Positions 41,993 to 53,435 are shown, numbered from the stretch's first letter. The stretch: 64,000 nucleotides of DNA from Acanthosepion lycidas (GCA_963932145.1 OZ010590.1:59173789-59237788), one strand, 5' to 3'. Translations and numbers: made by a program. The notes: generated from the letters alone by a model not told the origin.

Positions 41993-42567
41993 TTTTAATC
42001 ATTTTACCCAATGCAAGGCAATAAAGCTACTAAAGACACAAGAGGTTAATGAGTGTGAGAGAATATGAGAAAACAAACCATTATTAAGGAGAGAGAACAA
42101 TAAAAGAACAAGAATTAAGACAACAGAAGACAATGATTGACATTGCATTTAAATTTTTGAAGATGAAAGTTGACAGGAAAGAAGAAGCCGAAAGCAATTT
42201 CTACCAATGAGAAGTGCAAGAGAAGAAACTGTTAGCATATAACTTACAGATATATCTATAGCCATTTCAACTGTAAAATGATGAGACCTTATTGCTAATC
42301 TCATATTGCGTTTAAATTCATAGTCTAGATACATAGAGGAAAGTTCATCATATTACCATGAAAGTATTTATAGAAAAGACACAGAGAAGCTATGTTACAG
42401 CAGTGGAAAAACCACTGAAGCTGAGATGTCAGCTCAGGACCAATAACATTGCAGATTTTTTTAATTTTATCAAGAATCCCTAATCTCTTCACATCTGTGC
42501 TTGCATAGCTGCAGATATTATGTTCAGAGCATAGTCTAGGAAGAATGTATAGCTGTACTGAAAGCAA
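41993..42567 (-). mobile_element. LINE-A RT C-terminus and 3' end
   Basis: Minus strand: the frame from 42567 includes ILDKIKKICNVIGPELTSQL and CLFYKYFHGNMMNF, matching the RT C-terminal region of LINE-A (compare NKIQRQICNVIGPDL at 15.6 kb). The 3' part carries GATTGACATTGCATTTAAAT (as seen on the plus strand) and the tail AATCATTTTACCCAATGCAA. Stops and shifts are present. It is 5'-truncated near 42567. Confidence 0.82.
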
Positions 42568-43214
42568 GAATTTTTTTTATATATTAAATATATATTAAAT
42601 CTGTTATATTTATTGTGAGAAAAAATGATTCCACTTTGATTCCATACATGCAATTTCATGGAATGTATTAAGATAATTGAATATAAAAGATGAGGCAATA
42701 AATTTTAATAATGATGATTTATGGGATTTAGGCAGTTTAAGAAAAGACTGTTAAGCATGTTTCATTCTCTCACAAAAATAAGCATCTGGTCCTCAAAAAT
42801 GACAGTTTTGCCATTGAAATGATTCTTATATCATAGAAATCCTTCGCACATATTCTCCTGGTATCAGTTTAAAGTGACGCCTTTTTTCTTATAAATTATA
42901 ACTATAATCAATAATTATATAAAGTGAAGATTACACTGAAATATACTGGGAAATTTTCAAGTTTTCATCTGAAACTAAGCAAATATGAACTTTAATCAAA
43001 CAATAAGGATTCAGAAAACATGAGAAAATCTAATAAACAGGTGTCAATTAATTAACTAGCTGGAAAATTACTAAAAAAATGACTTTCAATCTATAACAAT
43101 AAAAACAACTAAAAAGTATTAAAATTTGAAATCTTCATAAAATAACAGGAGTAGTACATATCAGGACTTTGAACAAGGCTAGAGAATGCAATGACTTCAA
43201 TATAAGAATCAAAA
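42568..43214. other. Unassigned sequence
   Basis: No gene or repeat recognised. Confidence 0.4.
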
Positions 43215-43216
43215 TA

Positions 43217-43315
43217 TTAGGTTGGTGCAAAAATAATGACGTAATAATGTCGTTTTTTAACGTTAAAATACGTCAAAAACGACATTATTACGTCATTATT
43301 TTTGCACCAACCTAA
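43217..43315. mobile_element. MADE1-like mariner MITE, copy 2
   Basis: A 99-bp near-perfect palindrome with arms of about 46 bp beginning TTAGGTTGGTGCAAAAATAA on both strands. It is flanked by TA at 43215-43216 and 43316-43317. It is closer to a perfect hairpin than copy 1 at 5823-5922. Confidence 0.93.
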
Positions 43316-43779
43316 TAGTAAAGATGAGGTTGACAGTCAAATTAATCTATTTGAGAACTTCTGATCAAAATTGACGAATGTCTATGTCTTTAAGCAACAA
43401 AGTCTGTAAATAATCTCAATACAAGTTCATTTTTATAACAAGTAATTAAACTTGTTCAGGTAATATTCTTGTGTTATTTTGAACTAATGTCCTCATATAA
43501 ATGTTATTATAGACATTAGGTAGGAAAGTACCAATTCAACATGAACGAACAATAACTGACATCAAAGGGATAAGATATCATAATAATCAACAGATATCCT
43601 TTTTATCAGACAATCAATGGACACCTGATGATGACCAGAGGGTACTTGGTTGAAATGAATATGTCTATAATAGCATCTATATCAACAAAGATGAGAACAG
43701 TAGTTTGAAATAATACAAGAATATTGACAATTACTCATATCAGAAATGAAATAGGAAACTGTCCAGGTAAGTTAAGTAA
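43316..43779. other. Unassigned sequence
   Basis: No gene recognised. Confidence 0.35.
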
Positions 43780-44230
43780 AATTTTATTTCCACTACCCTT
43801 TATTCAGTTAGTGCATTTTGCACTGTTGTGGTTATCACTCCTCTCTGTTGTAAGTGTGGTTCCACATTCAAGGCAAAATAGTGCAATGGCTTGCCAGTTC
43901 CTTTTGCACAGGGGATGTTGAGGTTAACCCGTCCCTCCTCTCAGAAGTTCCTCTACCATCTTGGTAACACTATTGACCTCTGAGGTGCATTTCCTATGCC
44001 CAGCAACTGGCCAATGACTGCTTAGAACTGGTGGGTTGGGAAGAATTGTTCTTCTTTACCGGTTGGATTAGAAAACCTTTCCGACTAACCTCACACAGTT
44101 TAGTCAGCAGGTCAATGCCATTGACTGGTGTATGACCGACACAGTACCCATGCAACTTTTTGGAGCCATGTGTGAGAGTTGGATGTAGGCCATGGACCAG
44201 TACAGTTCCACGTCATAATTCACCTGAGTA
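43780..44230. other. G+C-richer block of unknown origin
   Basis: About 450 bp that stands out from the A+T-rich surroundings (AACCCGTCCCTCCTCTCAGA, GACTGGTGTATGACCGACAC). It has no long open frame, no pol III boxes that I can see, and no second copy in this window. It could be a repeat family represented once here. Confidence 0.35.
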
Positions 44231-44819
44231 AAGTAGGGTTGACCATTTGTATTCAACTGTTAAACAGATGTGCAATAAACTTTTACATTTGAATATTGAT
44301 TAAATTTCTTCTTTTTTTTCAGAGGAACAAGAAAAAAGTCTGTATTACATTGTCCATTGCACCAAAGGTGGAATCAGAAATCAGAGAGCAAAATTTTACA
44401 AAATTTTAAAATTTGCATGAAAACAATGAGCTAATGAGATCTTTTTATAAAAAGAAATTCTTGAAGAAGAAATATAGTTTATAATGAGATTTTAACAAAT
44501 CTTTAAAGATCAAAGCAGATAATAGTTTTGCTGTAAAGGACAGTGAGCTGAAAATAAGGATAATACCAAGAAAATACCATATTTGCCAACAGAGAATTAA
44601 AACAAATAAAGCTACAAAGCTGAAATGTTACCAACTGATGGGTATAGGACTTGGACCTATTACAATGAGTTGTAGTCTCCCTAAATATACCTGTCAACTA
44701 AATGTAATATATATATATATAAACGGATTTCTAGTACTGCCAAATCTAATCAAACATTTGAGGAATAAAAAATATGGGATCATATTAAACATAAGATACA
44801 ATAATATCCACGTTTAAAA
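44231..44819. other. Unassigned sequence
   Basis: A+T-rich. No gene seen. Confidence 0.4.
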
Positions 44820-45930
44820 TGTAAGGTACCTTTCGACCGACACATTTTCAAACACAATCGTCGGTAATCTAAAACGGAGTACTAACAAGAAAATTTTTTA
44901 TTAATACCGTAATAAAACAGGATGGTAAGGGGGGAAAAATCGTTTTACCTCAAATCATGTAACCGTTTCCCCGAATAAGGCCAACTTAAACTTCATCTCC
45001 CGTTGTACGCAAAGGGCCGGCCTACGTATGTTGATGATAACAGACTCCAAGATGTCGAGGTGGAGTCTGTTCCTAGCCCTGTGCAATACCGAAAAGAAAT
45101 GGGAAGAATACTCAGTCCTACAAACAACAGAATTTAATAGATGTTCACCGATAGCAGAGGCGTGAGTCTGCGAACACCCGGATGTCACAAGCTCATGCCT
45201 GCGCACACAGCCCGGATATGTTGGGCGATTCTAACCTCAAGCCTCTGGATAGTTTTGCCCACATAGTCGAGCCCGCATCGACATTTAAATTGATAAATAA
45301 CTAAATTATTATGGTAGGTAGGCAAAACATCCTTACGGCAAGGGGGGAAAGCCCTCCTAGTAGTAAATATGTTCCTGACTGTAACGGCATTGTAACACCG
45401 TTTAATGGATGAAGAGATCTTATCGGCGTATGTCTGACTCTCAGGACCAATCCAAGGGAGCCTGACATATATAGGACATTTGGAAGGCCCGTATTTCTTA
45501 GTTTTATTGAACTTCCTGATCTTACGTTCAATGACAGTTTTAATAACTAATTCGGGGTAACCGTTCTTAAGAAACAATTCCTTAATTGTTCTCAATTCGG
45601 CATCAAGTCTACACTCAGAACAAATCTTCAATGCCCTATGGGTAAGAAGACAACTTATGAGGTTAACCTTTCTGGCTCTGGGAGCAAAGGAATCCCAGGC
45701 CAAATAAAGTCCTGTAAAAGTGGGCTTCCGGTACACGCTCGTTAAGAAACCCGAGGGAGTTCTCTCCACAAGGACATCAAGAAAAGGTAAACAATTGTTC
45801 TCTTCAACCTCCATTGTAAATTTAAGTGCAGGATGGAGATTATTTAATGATGAAAAGAACACTTCCGCTATTGCACTATTAGAAAATGATGCGAACGTAT
45901 CATCAACATAGCGGAAGTAACAATACGATT

Positions 45931-45932
<2 letters not shown>
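44820..45932 (-). mobile_element. Penelope-like element PLE-2: RT and GIY-YIG endonuclease, 5'-truncated
   Basis: The open frame runs from 45932 to about 45190. It has RYVDDTFASF (RT catalytic box with both Asp intact), NNLHPALKFTMEVEENNCLP, FLDVLVER, SVYRKPTFTG, a long linker (RTIKELFLKNGYPELVIKTV), YNAVTVRNIFTTRRAFP, and the endonuclease start LVIYQFKCRCGLDYVGKTIQ with RLEVRIAQH. One frameshift near 45190-45206 moves the C-terminus (SQTHASAIGEHLLN, FKLALFGETVT) to another frame ending at 44955. About 130 bp of trailer follows. The 5' part of the RT is missing, replaced by (TA)n at 45933. This is the least damaged mobile-element coding region in the window. Confidence 0.9.

Positions 45933-45996
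<64 letters not shown>
45933..45996. repeat. (TA)n microsatellite
   Basis: Joins the truncated Penelope element to a palindromic MITE. The first roughly 35 residues of the open frame are its translation. Confidence 0.98.
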
Positions 45997-45998
<2 letters not shown>

Positions 45999-46123
45999 TG
46001 GATATTGAAGTCAACACCCAGAGGTAACAATATGTTTCATGCTAAATGCAATCATCAGGTAATCATGATGATCGCATTTAGCATGAAACATTGACTTGGT
46101 GTTGACTTCAATGTCCATCTTTA
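45996..46123. mobile_element. Palindromic MITE, full copy
   Basis: Left arm AAGTGGATATTGAAGTCAAC then TGTTTCATGCTAAATGCAAT. The right arm is its complement (ATCGCATTTAGCATGAAACA, GTTGACTTCAATGTCCATCT). The centre is ATCATCAGGTAATCATGATG. Same family as 6709-6846. Confidence 0.85.
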
Positions 46124-46222
46124 TATTTGCATATGCTCTATCCCTGATATTGATCACTTTAACCCATAAATATTTATTCAGTCAAACATGTCTAAAAGAG
46201 AATTTGCTGCCTAAATACACAA

Positions 46223-46226
<4 letters not shown>

Positions 46227-46297
<71 letters not shown>
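46227..46297. repeat. (TA)n microsatellite
   Basis: About 35 repeats. Confidence 0.98.
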
Positions 46298-46299
<2 letters not shown>

Positions 46300-47119
46300 A
46301 GCAGTTGCTGAAAATATCTAAGAAGAAATGTTTGATAATTTAGTCAGATTTTAGAAAATAGGTGAGATTAAGAATATTTCAGCATCCCCCTTGTATGTAT
46401 GCTGTGTGCATATGTGTGGACAACATCACAAATTTTCCTAACATATTCAATAATATATAAAATCACAACAACACATGCTCTTCATTATTTCTTATTTGAT
46501 TCTAAATCTACCACAAGAAGCAGACAGCTCTCCTGTGCCCAGACCAATTAAGAAATAGATTACCAATTTTTCAGAAACGTTTGCTTTAAAACTCATGGGT
46601 ATTTTTTTTTTCTCCAAAATATAACTAAGATAAAAATCAGAAATTTTGCTCATAATGTTTTGTCTTGATTGCTTTTAATTGAACAGGAAATAAAATCTCA
46701 GGTGAACATGTTTTCTTGCCACTTTTTTTCAGGTAGCATTTATAAATTAGTAGAGTATCAAACTGAAGGTGACAAGGTTCACAGTTCTACTTGCGGATAG
46801 ACAAAAGTTGGTCAGTGTCAAAAGAATCACACTTGAAGAAGAAACAGTTTAAAAACATAAAAAATCTACAAAATAGAACAGAAATTAAAGAATCTAAGAT
46901 GGAAGATTCAACTGTTTTTGTTCTGTAAAAATAGATTTGAACATTTTGAAATGATTCTTTATTTAATTTGCCTAATACATTCTTCAGTATTAAAAATCAT
47001 TATTACATTCTTAAATATCCTTACCAGATCTAAACTCTCATTGGATAATCATACTTGGCATCCATCTCCTTTAGAACTATCATATATATATAGAACTACT
47101 TTTTTCAGATAAAGGATTT
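46298..47119. other. Unassigned sequence
   Basis: No gene recognised. Confidence 0.4.
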
Positions 47120-47335
47120 TTGGCTTGAAAACAAATGAGCCATGCAGACAATCCTTCATCAGATCTTATAGTCTGGTGCTACAGAATCACAGACAAAGAA
47201 CTTTACCAAATAACAAAGACCACATCATTTGAATATTTCTAAAAGTAGTAACAACTAAAATGGTTAGCACATGCAACTAAAAGAAAAAAAAGTTAAGTTA
47301 ATCAAGTTAAGTTAATCAAGATCATGTTCATTATT
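47120..47335 (-). repeat. Repeat X, copy 4 (reverse)
   Basis: CTACAGAATCACAGACAAAG, CAACTAAAATGGTTAGCACA and an internal duplication of AAGTTAAGTTAATCA match the complement of 26600-26745. Confidence 0.65.
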
Positions 47336-47439
47336 CACAGTAAACTAAACAAAAGTTATACTGGCTCACATACAATCACTGAAGTTGTGCAACATTGAGC
47401 CTGGTCTGTACTTAGATGGGTGACTGCTCTTAATATTTG

Positions 47440-48175
47440 TCTCTCTATTTTCCTCCAAGTCTCTGTTCTGCTATCAAGTACACAGGATAGTTAAATAGGT
47501 TCCTCACTATTTCCTTCTACCCTCTTGCCATCAATATATTCTCTAAGTGTCAAGCCCTATCTCCTCATTATGTGTCTCTGCAATTTCAACAGTCTCCTTT
47601 TGATTTTAAGTGCCCTTTTTTGTTTCCAGTTTCCTTAAAACTTTCTTGTTGCTTACATGTTCAGTCCATGGTATTCTCAGCATCCTTTTTTAGAAGTACA
47701 TTTCTGTTGCCTCAAGTCTCTTTTTCATCTGTGAGGACAGTGTCCAGCATCCCGTATCCAAAGTCATATAGGAGGATTGATATTACATATCAGTTTAGCA
47801 CTCTTTTTGTTGTTTCTGGCAACATTTTTCTGTTTCTTAATACTTTGTTTAACTTTTGGAAGTCATCTTTTGCTCTTCTGATGCACCTTCAGATTTCAGT
47901 CACATTTTCTGTCATCTTTTATAATTCTTCTCCAGTATTTAAGATTCTGTCAATTGCTTGATTTCGACATCTGTAATTCATATCTCACATCTTGAGTTGT
48001 TTCTCTTGCTAATGACCATACATTCTATTGTCTTACACTTGATGATTAAACTTTTCTTCCTGACCTCCTTTTCTACCTTATCTAGAACTTTCAGCAATTT
48101 CTTTTCTGCATCTGTTATCAACACAGTGTCATCTGCTTATGCTGTTAAGAATATATCCAATAATAATAAAACATG
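47440..48175 (-). mobile_element. RTE-type LINE from the RT catalytic box onward
   Basis: The longest antisense copy. On the minus strand it starts with the RT catalytic box at 48128-48139, which reads stop-ADD-TVL (TAA in place of the Tyr codon). It continues through the post-catalytic helix, the LLY box near 47755-47770 and the C-terminal domain (complements of CAGTCCATGGTATTCTCAGC and CTCATTATGTGTCTCTGCAA), ending near 47440. Many frameshifts. RTE LINEs insert by target-primed reverse transcription; this copy cannot encode an enzyme. Confidence 0.82.
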
Positions 48176-48199
48176 GTAGTCATTCTAGTTCACTTAAGT

Positions 48200-48490
48200 T
48201 TCAGTGGTACATGTTTAAGTGATCATGTATCTTTCGATACATGACTGACAAGGCAGATTTTTTCCTGCAGTAGGTTGACATTTTTTCTGCAGTAGACCAG
48301 TTGCCATCCAAAGCTATAGAACCCAGTCTATCCTGCTATTTACCCATAGCTGTGGGGAGAAGAAGAGGATTCATATTTTTCCCAAGGGTATTAACATGTA
48401 AGTGAATGTAATGGATTCAACTAGAATTCGAACTCGGCTCTCCAATTCCTCAATCTGTGCTGTTACCCATCACTTCTCCATGCCTCCTCA
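48200..48490 (-). mobile_element. SINE-A copy
   Basis: Starts with CATGTATCTTTCGATACATG (complement of the 3' hairpin). Then CTATAGAACCCAGTCTATCC, GCTATTTACCCATAGCTGTG, TTCGAACTCGGCTCTCCAAT (complement of a good B box) and GTTACCCATCACTTCTCCAT (A-box region), ending CCTCCTCA. Confidence 0.83.
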
Positions 48491-48594
48491 CTTAGGATTA
48501 CTTTGTTGTAAAGGTGAAATAAATCCAGTGAGAAGACAAATTCTTGTCTTACTATGACCCATCGCTGATCAGACCCAAAACATTCACCAATCAT

Positions 48595-48860
48595 GATGGG
48601 AATTTTCTAAGTGTAACTTAGATCGAAAGTATATTTCACACAGTGAGGATCGAACTCACTACTCAGTTGTAATTGTTCTAACAAGATAAGCTAATCATTA
48701 CACCATGTCAAGATGCCTAATGATTTTCTAAGTGTAGCTTAGATGTGGCACAAAGCCAAAAGTGTGTAGCACCCAGAGAGGATCAAACTCGCTACTCAGT
48801 CATAATTGATCTAGTGAGACAAGCTTGCTAACCATTACACTATGTTGAAGTACCCCATTC
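48595..48860 (-). mobile_element. SINE-D dimer
   Basis: Two tandem tRNA-like units, near 48600-48730 and 48732-48860. Both carry AGTGTA-CTTAGAT, GAGGATC-AACTC and CTAACCATTACAC, the complements of the B and A boxes. They are more diverged than the trimer at 30 kb. Confidence 0.78.
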
Positions 48861-49494
48861 ATCAGTCATGTTAAATTGATGTTCCATTTGGAAGGAACCA
48901 TGCACTGAGCACCTCAGCCCTCAAGTGGAACTCATACATACAATTCATTACTAAAGAAGCTGAAAAAGTAGTTGGCTCCCTGTAATGCACCAACAAGTAC
49001 CTAACTCCTCTTGATACACTTTAAGTTCATATTCTATCAGGCAGCTTATTCCCAATAAATGATCCACCTTATTGTAATATCTTTCTGAAACAAGTTTTCC
49101 TAACAGTTCAAATAGATTTTTGTGTCATATCTTTTGCATGCTTTAACTTGTTAGGATAATGTAATAATGTTGAGAAATAAATATATGCTAATTTCTAATA
49201 TGGAAGGCCTTAATAACTAAATATTCTTCTTGGAACTCTGGTTCTTACAAGGATTTTAATTCCAGATACGATTGCTTTGACAAAATATAATTACTGATTC
49301 CTTCATCTTGTGCTTTCCAGTACAATTACCATTTAGGATGGAGTGTTTCTTTTCTTTCTATATATGGTCTGCTGCTATATTTAATTCTGTTGTCTCACTT
49401 TAGATTCAAATGTCTAATGTAAATTTCTTTTTATTCCGCAGAAATAGTTTAGATAAATACAAGCATAACAGAATTTTTCCACATTTTTTTTTTT
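48861..49494. other. Unassigned sequence
   Basis: No gene recognised. Confidence 0.4.
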
Positions 49495-50110
49495 ACTATT
49501 GTTCACCCGATACAGGGCCTCAGTGCCACTCAAGGTAGTGCGTTATGAGGATGTTACGAAAGCATATAGGGAGAGAACAAATGTTGCATATTATGATGCA
49601 GGATAGATAACAGTTTTGATCTTTGCTTTTAGAGGTTAAGATGATCATGGAAGTATCCACTTGAGAGTCCATTCCACATTGCAATAGTTCCTGAGGAAGA
49701 AGCTGAGTGGAACTTCCTCCTTACTAATGGAATATAAAAGGAATGAGGATGAGTCAACTCAGTGAACATGGCATGGCAGGACCTAGCTGTGGAACCAAGG
49801 ATTGTAGTTTGATTGAAGATCTGCAATGAAAATATCAGTAGAGCAGCAAAGAGGCTAACAACATTCCATCTTTAATGAAGGAGGTTGTAGGGTGGAAAAC
49901 ATTAAAAAATTCATCACCTGCAACAAACCCTTTTGAACTTGGTTGAGACTGGAAAATGAGGATTGGGCACCTCTGGCCCAGATATGGCAGTATTTTGGTC
50001 TGGTCTGGCTCTTGTAAAGATTGAGCATAGCAGAAGAAATCAGGTATTTTCTAGAGGGGTACAAGGAGGAAAACATTTTTGCAGCATGATTAGTGATGGG
50101 TTGTAGATTT
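49495..50110 (-). mobile_element. LINE-B (CR1/Jockey-type) RT C-terminus and 3' end
   Basis: Minus strand: FSSLYPSRKYLISSAMLN and LYKSQTRPKYCHIWARGAQS, then LNQVQKGLL (50076-49855). After a shift come STARSCHAMFTELTHPHSFY, IPLVRRKFHSASSSGTIAMW and NGLSSGYFHDHLNL (49826-49629). This corresponds to the CHLWAGA, DRVQKRL and LWNSLP-FP-YNL series of CR1/Jockey RT C-termini. The 3' end has the complement of GTTCACCCGATACAGGGCCT. The catalytic core is missing and two frames are needed, so the copy is inactive. Confidence 0.8.
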
Positions 50111-51091
50111 ACTATCTAAACCTCCTGAGATTTATTAATGCCAGGCCAAATTCTCAAATTCACTGTCAAGATGAAAGGCTTCTTTCACAAGCAAGAGATG
50201 GTATAAAACTATAACAATATGTGCTTTTGTTTATTATTGGTTTTAATTCTGAAATTAATATCAAAGCCTAGGAAATTCAATTAAATTAAATTTGAAAGAA
50301 TTCATATCATTTGCAGGAATAAAAGATAAATGAAAGGGGTCCTTTTTTAAATAATTAATGGAACAAGTGAACATCTGCCTTAATGAATCATTCATTATCA
50401 TTTTTAGGGTTTTTGTTTTAATTTTTATTTTCTCAATGCTAATTAATGCCTGTAATTAACAATTTGTTTTATTCAATATGTTCACAATTTTATTTTTTTT
50501 GAGGTTTTTGTAATGAAGTCATTGTATGTCAGATTAATGATAACACAAAGCTTATTTAACATTAGATTACAACTCCTAATTTTATCACTCTCTGTTGGCC
50601 AGTGTGTGTGTGAGACCTTGATCTTATATTCTTGTACACAATGTATGAAAGACTACTTAATTCATCTCTGAGGGAGGTGTGTCTATAACTGCATGTAGCA
50701 TAATTCCTATCCTTGTTTACAATCCATATGCAGCTGGTCTGGTTACGAGATTCTACATTTGGCAGCTGGGAGGTCACTTCAGGCCAACCCTATTCCTGGC
50801 TCCATTGATGGTCTGGTATGACATTGAATGCCAAGTCTATTCTGGCATGATCTGGGATGAGATATGCTACATTCTTCTCAAAATAATAATATTCTGAAAA
50901 TAAACTAACAAAGACGACTAAAACATTAACAAAAACAAAGTATCAAAACGATCAGATTTTCATGGGGACCACTAATTATTGTTATTATTACCATCACATT
51001 CCCATTTCTCAGACGACCATTATGATTTCAGCGTATCTTGCAATGTCTAAACTGTTCATCTACTTTTTGTGATTTTAACTAAATACAAAAG

Positions 51092-51092
<1 letters not shown>
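50111..51092. other. Unassigned, with a G+C-richer part at 50560-50890
   Basis: The 50679-50897 frame (YIWQLGGHFRPTLFLAPLM, VWYDIECQVYSGMIW) is not low-complexity but matches nothing I recognise. No splice or start context supports it as an exon. Confidence 0.35.

Positions 51093-51147
<55 letters not shown>
51093..51147. repeat. (TA)n microsatellite
   Basis: Perfect TA run just before the mariner-end duplicate. Confidence 0.97.
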
Positions 51148-51150
<3 letters not shown>

Positions 51151-51157
51151 ATTATAT

Positions 51158-51295
51158 ATTAAATTGTTTGGAAAATAATGTCAGATATTATAATAAATCT
51201 TTTATTATTTTCTAATATATTATAATAGCTGCACAAAAATATATTACTCATTCTTAATGATTAAAGTGTCCTTAAGAAAATTTAACAAAATTATT
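51158..51295 (+). mobile_element. Solo 5' end of the mariner at 51716
   Basis: AATTGTTTGGAAAATAATGT, TCTAATATATTATAATAGCT and ATGATTAAAGTGTCCTTAAG match 51720-51835 in order. The transposase part is missing. It lies 430 bp upstream in the same orientation. Confidence 0.8.
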
Positions 51296-51299
51296 TATG

Positions 51300-51713
51300 G
51301 TTCTGGAATAAGCATTCTAAAATGTATTTCAATTCTTAGAATCTACATTGTCATCTTCATGTGACACTAGAGAATTTCAAAACTGAAAATAAATAATTAA
51401 ATCTTAATAAAAACAGAAAAAAATCGCCTTCCCATTGACAAAAGAACCAAAACTTCAACTCAAAACTCCGAATCATACCAAAGATGCATTTTATCACAGA
51501 CTTTGAATTTCACGAAATTTCTTCCTTGGTAATGATGGAAAATAGTTAAAAGCTCAGGATCTTAACAAGAACTAATTGTGGACAGTTCTTTTCCATCTTT
51601 GGCAGAAATATATGAAAACTAATCTGCCAACAACAATAAAAAAGGAAATTTATAAAAGAATCTAAGAGACATACTTTGTTAGCTACTTTTAGTAAAACCT
51701 GTCTGAATGTAAC
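51300..51713. other. Unassigned sequence
   Basis: No gene recognised. Confidence 0.35.
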
Positions 51714-51715
51714 TA

Positions 51716-52879
51716 TTAGGTTATTTGGAAAGTAATGTCAGATTTTAGAATAAACCTTTTGTGTTCTAATATATTATTTTATAGTTGCACAAAATATATT
51801 AGTTATTCCTAATAATTAAAGTGTCCTCTTTGTTAATTTTATATCAATCTCTTTCAGAATTCAAATTAAAACATTAGCTGTCATTTACTTTTTGGCAAGG
51901 GTTTATGCTTGGTCATATTGCTTATCAAAACTGCTGCCAACATTAACAGGGTATGGAATGAAGTATCAGCTTGTGATTGGACAGTATGGTGCTGGTTTCT
52001 GAAATTCTACAGTAGGATATAAGTCTTGAAGATCAAGATGATAGAGGATGCCCACATTCAATTGACATCTGAAAACACCAAACAAAACACACCAAAGTGT
52101 TAGAGAAATGTCACAGATAATGAATGTCAGCATTTCAACAACATCAGATCATCTCAAGAAATCTTTAAATGTGTTCCATACTGCATCTGTGAAATTTGAA
52201 TGATCTATTCCTTGATCAAAAAGTGACATGATGAAAAAGGTATCCATTATGACAATTGTAAATGATTGGCTCAGTAGTTTAATGTCAATGGCTTGATGAT
52301 AATGAAGCACTCAAACATTCAGTCAAAACTGAAATTGTAACAATAGAAGATTATGGTGACTATCTATTGGTCCACCATTGGCATAATCCATTACAGCTTT
52401 CTGGAATCTAACCATAGCAACACTGTTAAAGTTTACTGACAGCAACTGGATGAAATGCACATTTAGTTAAGCAAAATGCAACCAGCACTAGTTGATCAAC
52501 AAGGTCCAATTCTGCTTCATGATAATGTTCAACCATATGGTTGCTCACTGAATTGGGATACGAGACTTTGCTGCATCCATCATATTCCTCTGATCTCTTG
52601 CCCATTGACTTTTCACTGCATTTTCAAGCATCTTGACAATTTTTTAAGCCAAAAAATATTCTGTTACAAGGACAAAGCAAGAACTGCAGATCTAAAGATT
52701 TCTTTACATCCAAACCTTTAGAATTTTATTGTAAAGGCACAAATCTCCTTGTAACACAATGGCAGATATGTATAGATGTTCACTGTTTCTATTTTGACTG
52801 ATTTAAACAATGTTTAAATGCATGAATTTCAAAATAAAAGTTGATTCTAAAATCTGACATTATTTTCTGAACAACCTAA
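51716..52879 (+). mobile_element. Full-length but decayed mariner transposon (DD34D-like)
   Basis: 1164 bp. Inverted ends TTAGGTTATTTGGAAAGTAA and, complemented, TTAGGTTGTTCAGAAAATAA (about 39 bp with few mismatches) are flanked by TA at 51714-51715 and 52880-52881. Decayed transposase: a stretch resembling WFxKFxSG-SLED (52000-52050), LLHQLG-like parts, WSTIGIIHYSFLESN-type sequence near 52365-52420, and an open frame 52476-52721 with MQPALVDQQGPILLHDNVQP (second catalytic Asp), then, shifted, SSDLLPIDF with the third Asp, and FKHLDNFLSQK. Frameshifts and stops occur throughout. It has the architecture of SETMAR/Hsmar1-like elements and is inactive. Confidence 0.88.
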
Positions 52880-52881
52880 TA

Positions 52882-53225
52882 TCACCTTAATTAGTAAATA
52901 TATTAACTGATATCTATAAAAATGCTAATTGTCTATCCTGGCGTTAACTTGATCAATACACTTTATTTGTTATCAGTTGATAGATATCAGCAGATGAAAA
53001 CTTTGTGAATTTTTCCACATGATTGTTGTTTTATAGGTTATCAAAATATTTTGCTATTTATGGAAACAAAATTATGAACAGATAACTGAAAGATTTTTTA
53101 CACTTTCTTTTATTTTTCTAAATTTGGTTCTTTGACAAGTGATTCTTTTTTTCAAGAAAGTGATTCTTCTTTTCAGTTGAGATTATAGTCATTATGAACT
53201 CCATGATCTTGTCTATAGCTACATA
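52882..53225. other. Unassigned sequence
   Basis: No gene recognised. Confidence 0.35.
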
Positions 53226-53229
53226 GTAT

Positions 53230-53435
53230 GAGCTATATACAGTTTTGAATTCAGAGTTGTCCTTCACTTAGACTGATGGTCACCCAAGGATGAAGAGCTT
53301 AATCTACCCTACTATTTAATTCATAGCTGGAGAGAAAAGATACCATTCCAAAGGGTGTTTATGTAAAAGTGAATATAACAAGCCTGGTTGGAATTTGAAC
53401 TTTGTTCACCAATTTTTCATTATTTATGTTGTAAC
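53230..53435 (-). mobile_element. SINE-A fragment
   Basis: TTTTGAATTCAGAGTTGTCC, GACTGATGGTCACCCAAGG, CTACTATTTAATTCATAGCT and AAGTGAATATAACAAGCCTG follow the reverse SINE-A order. Confidence 0.75.
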
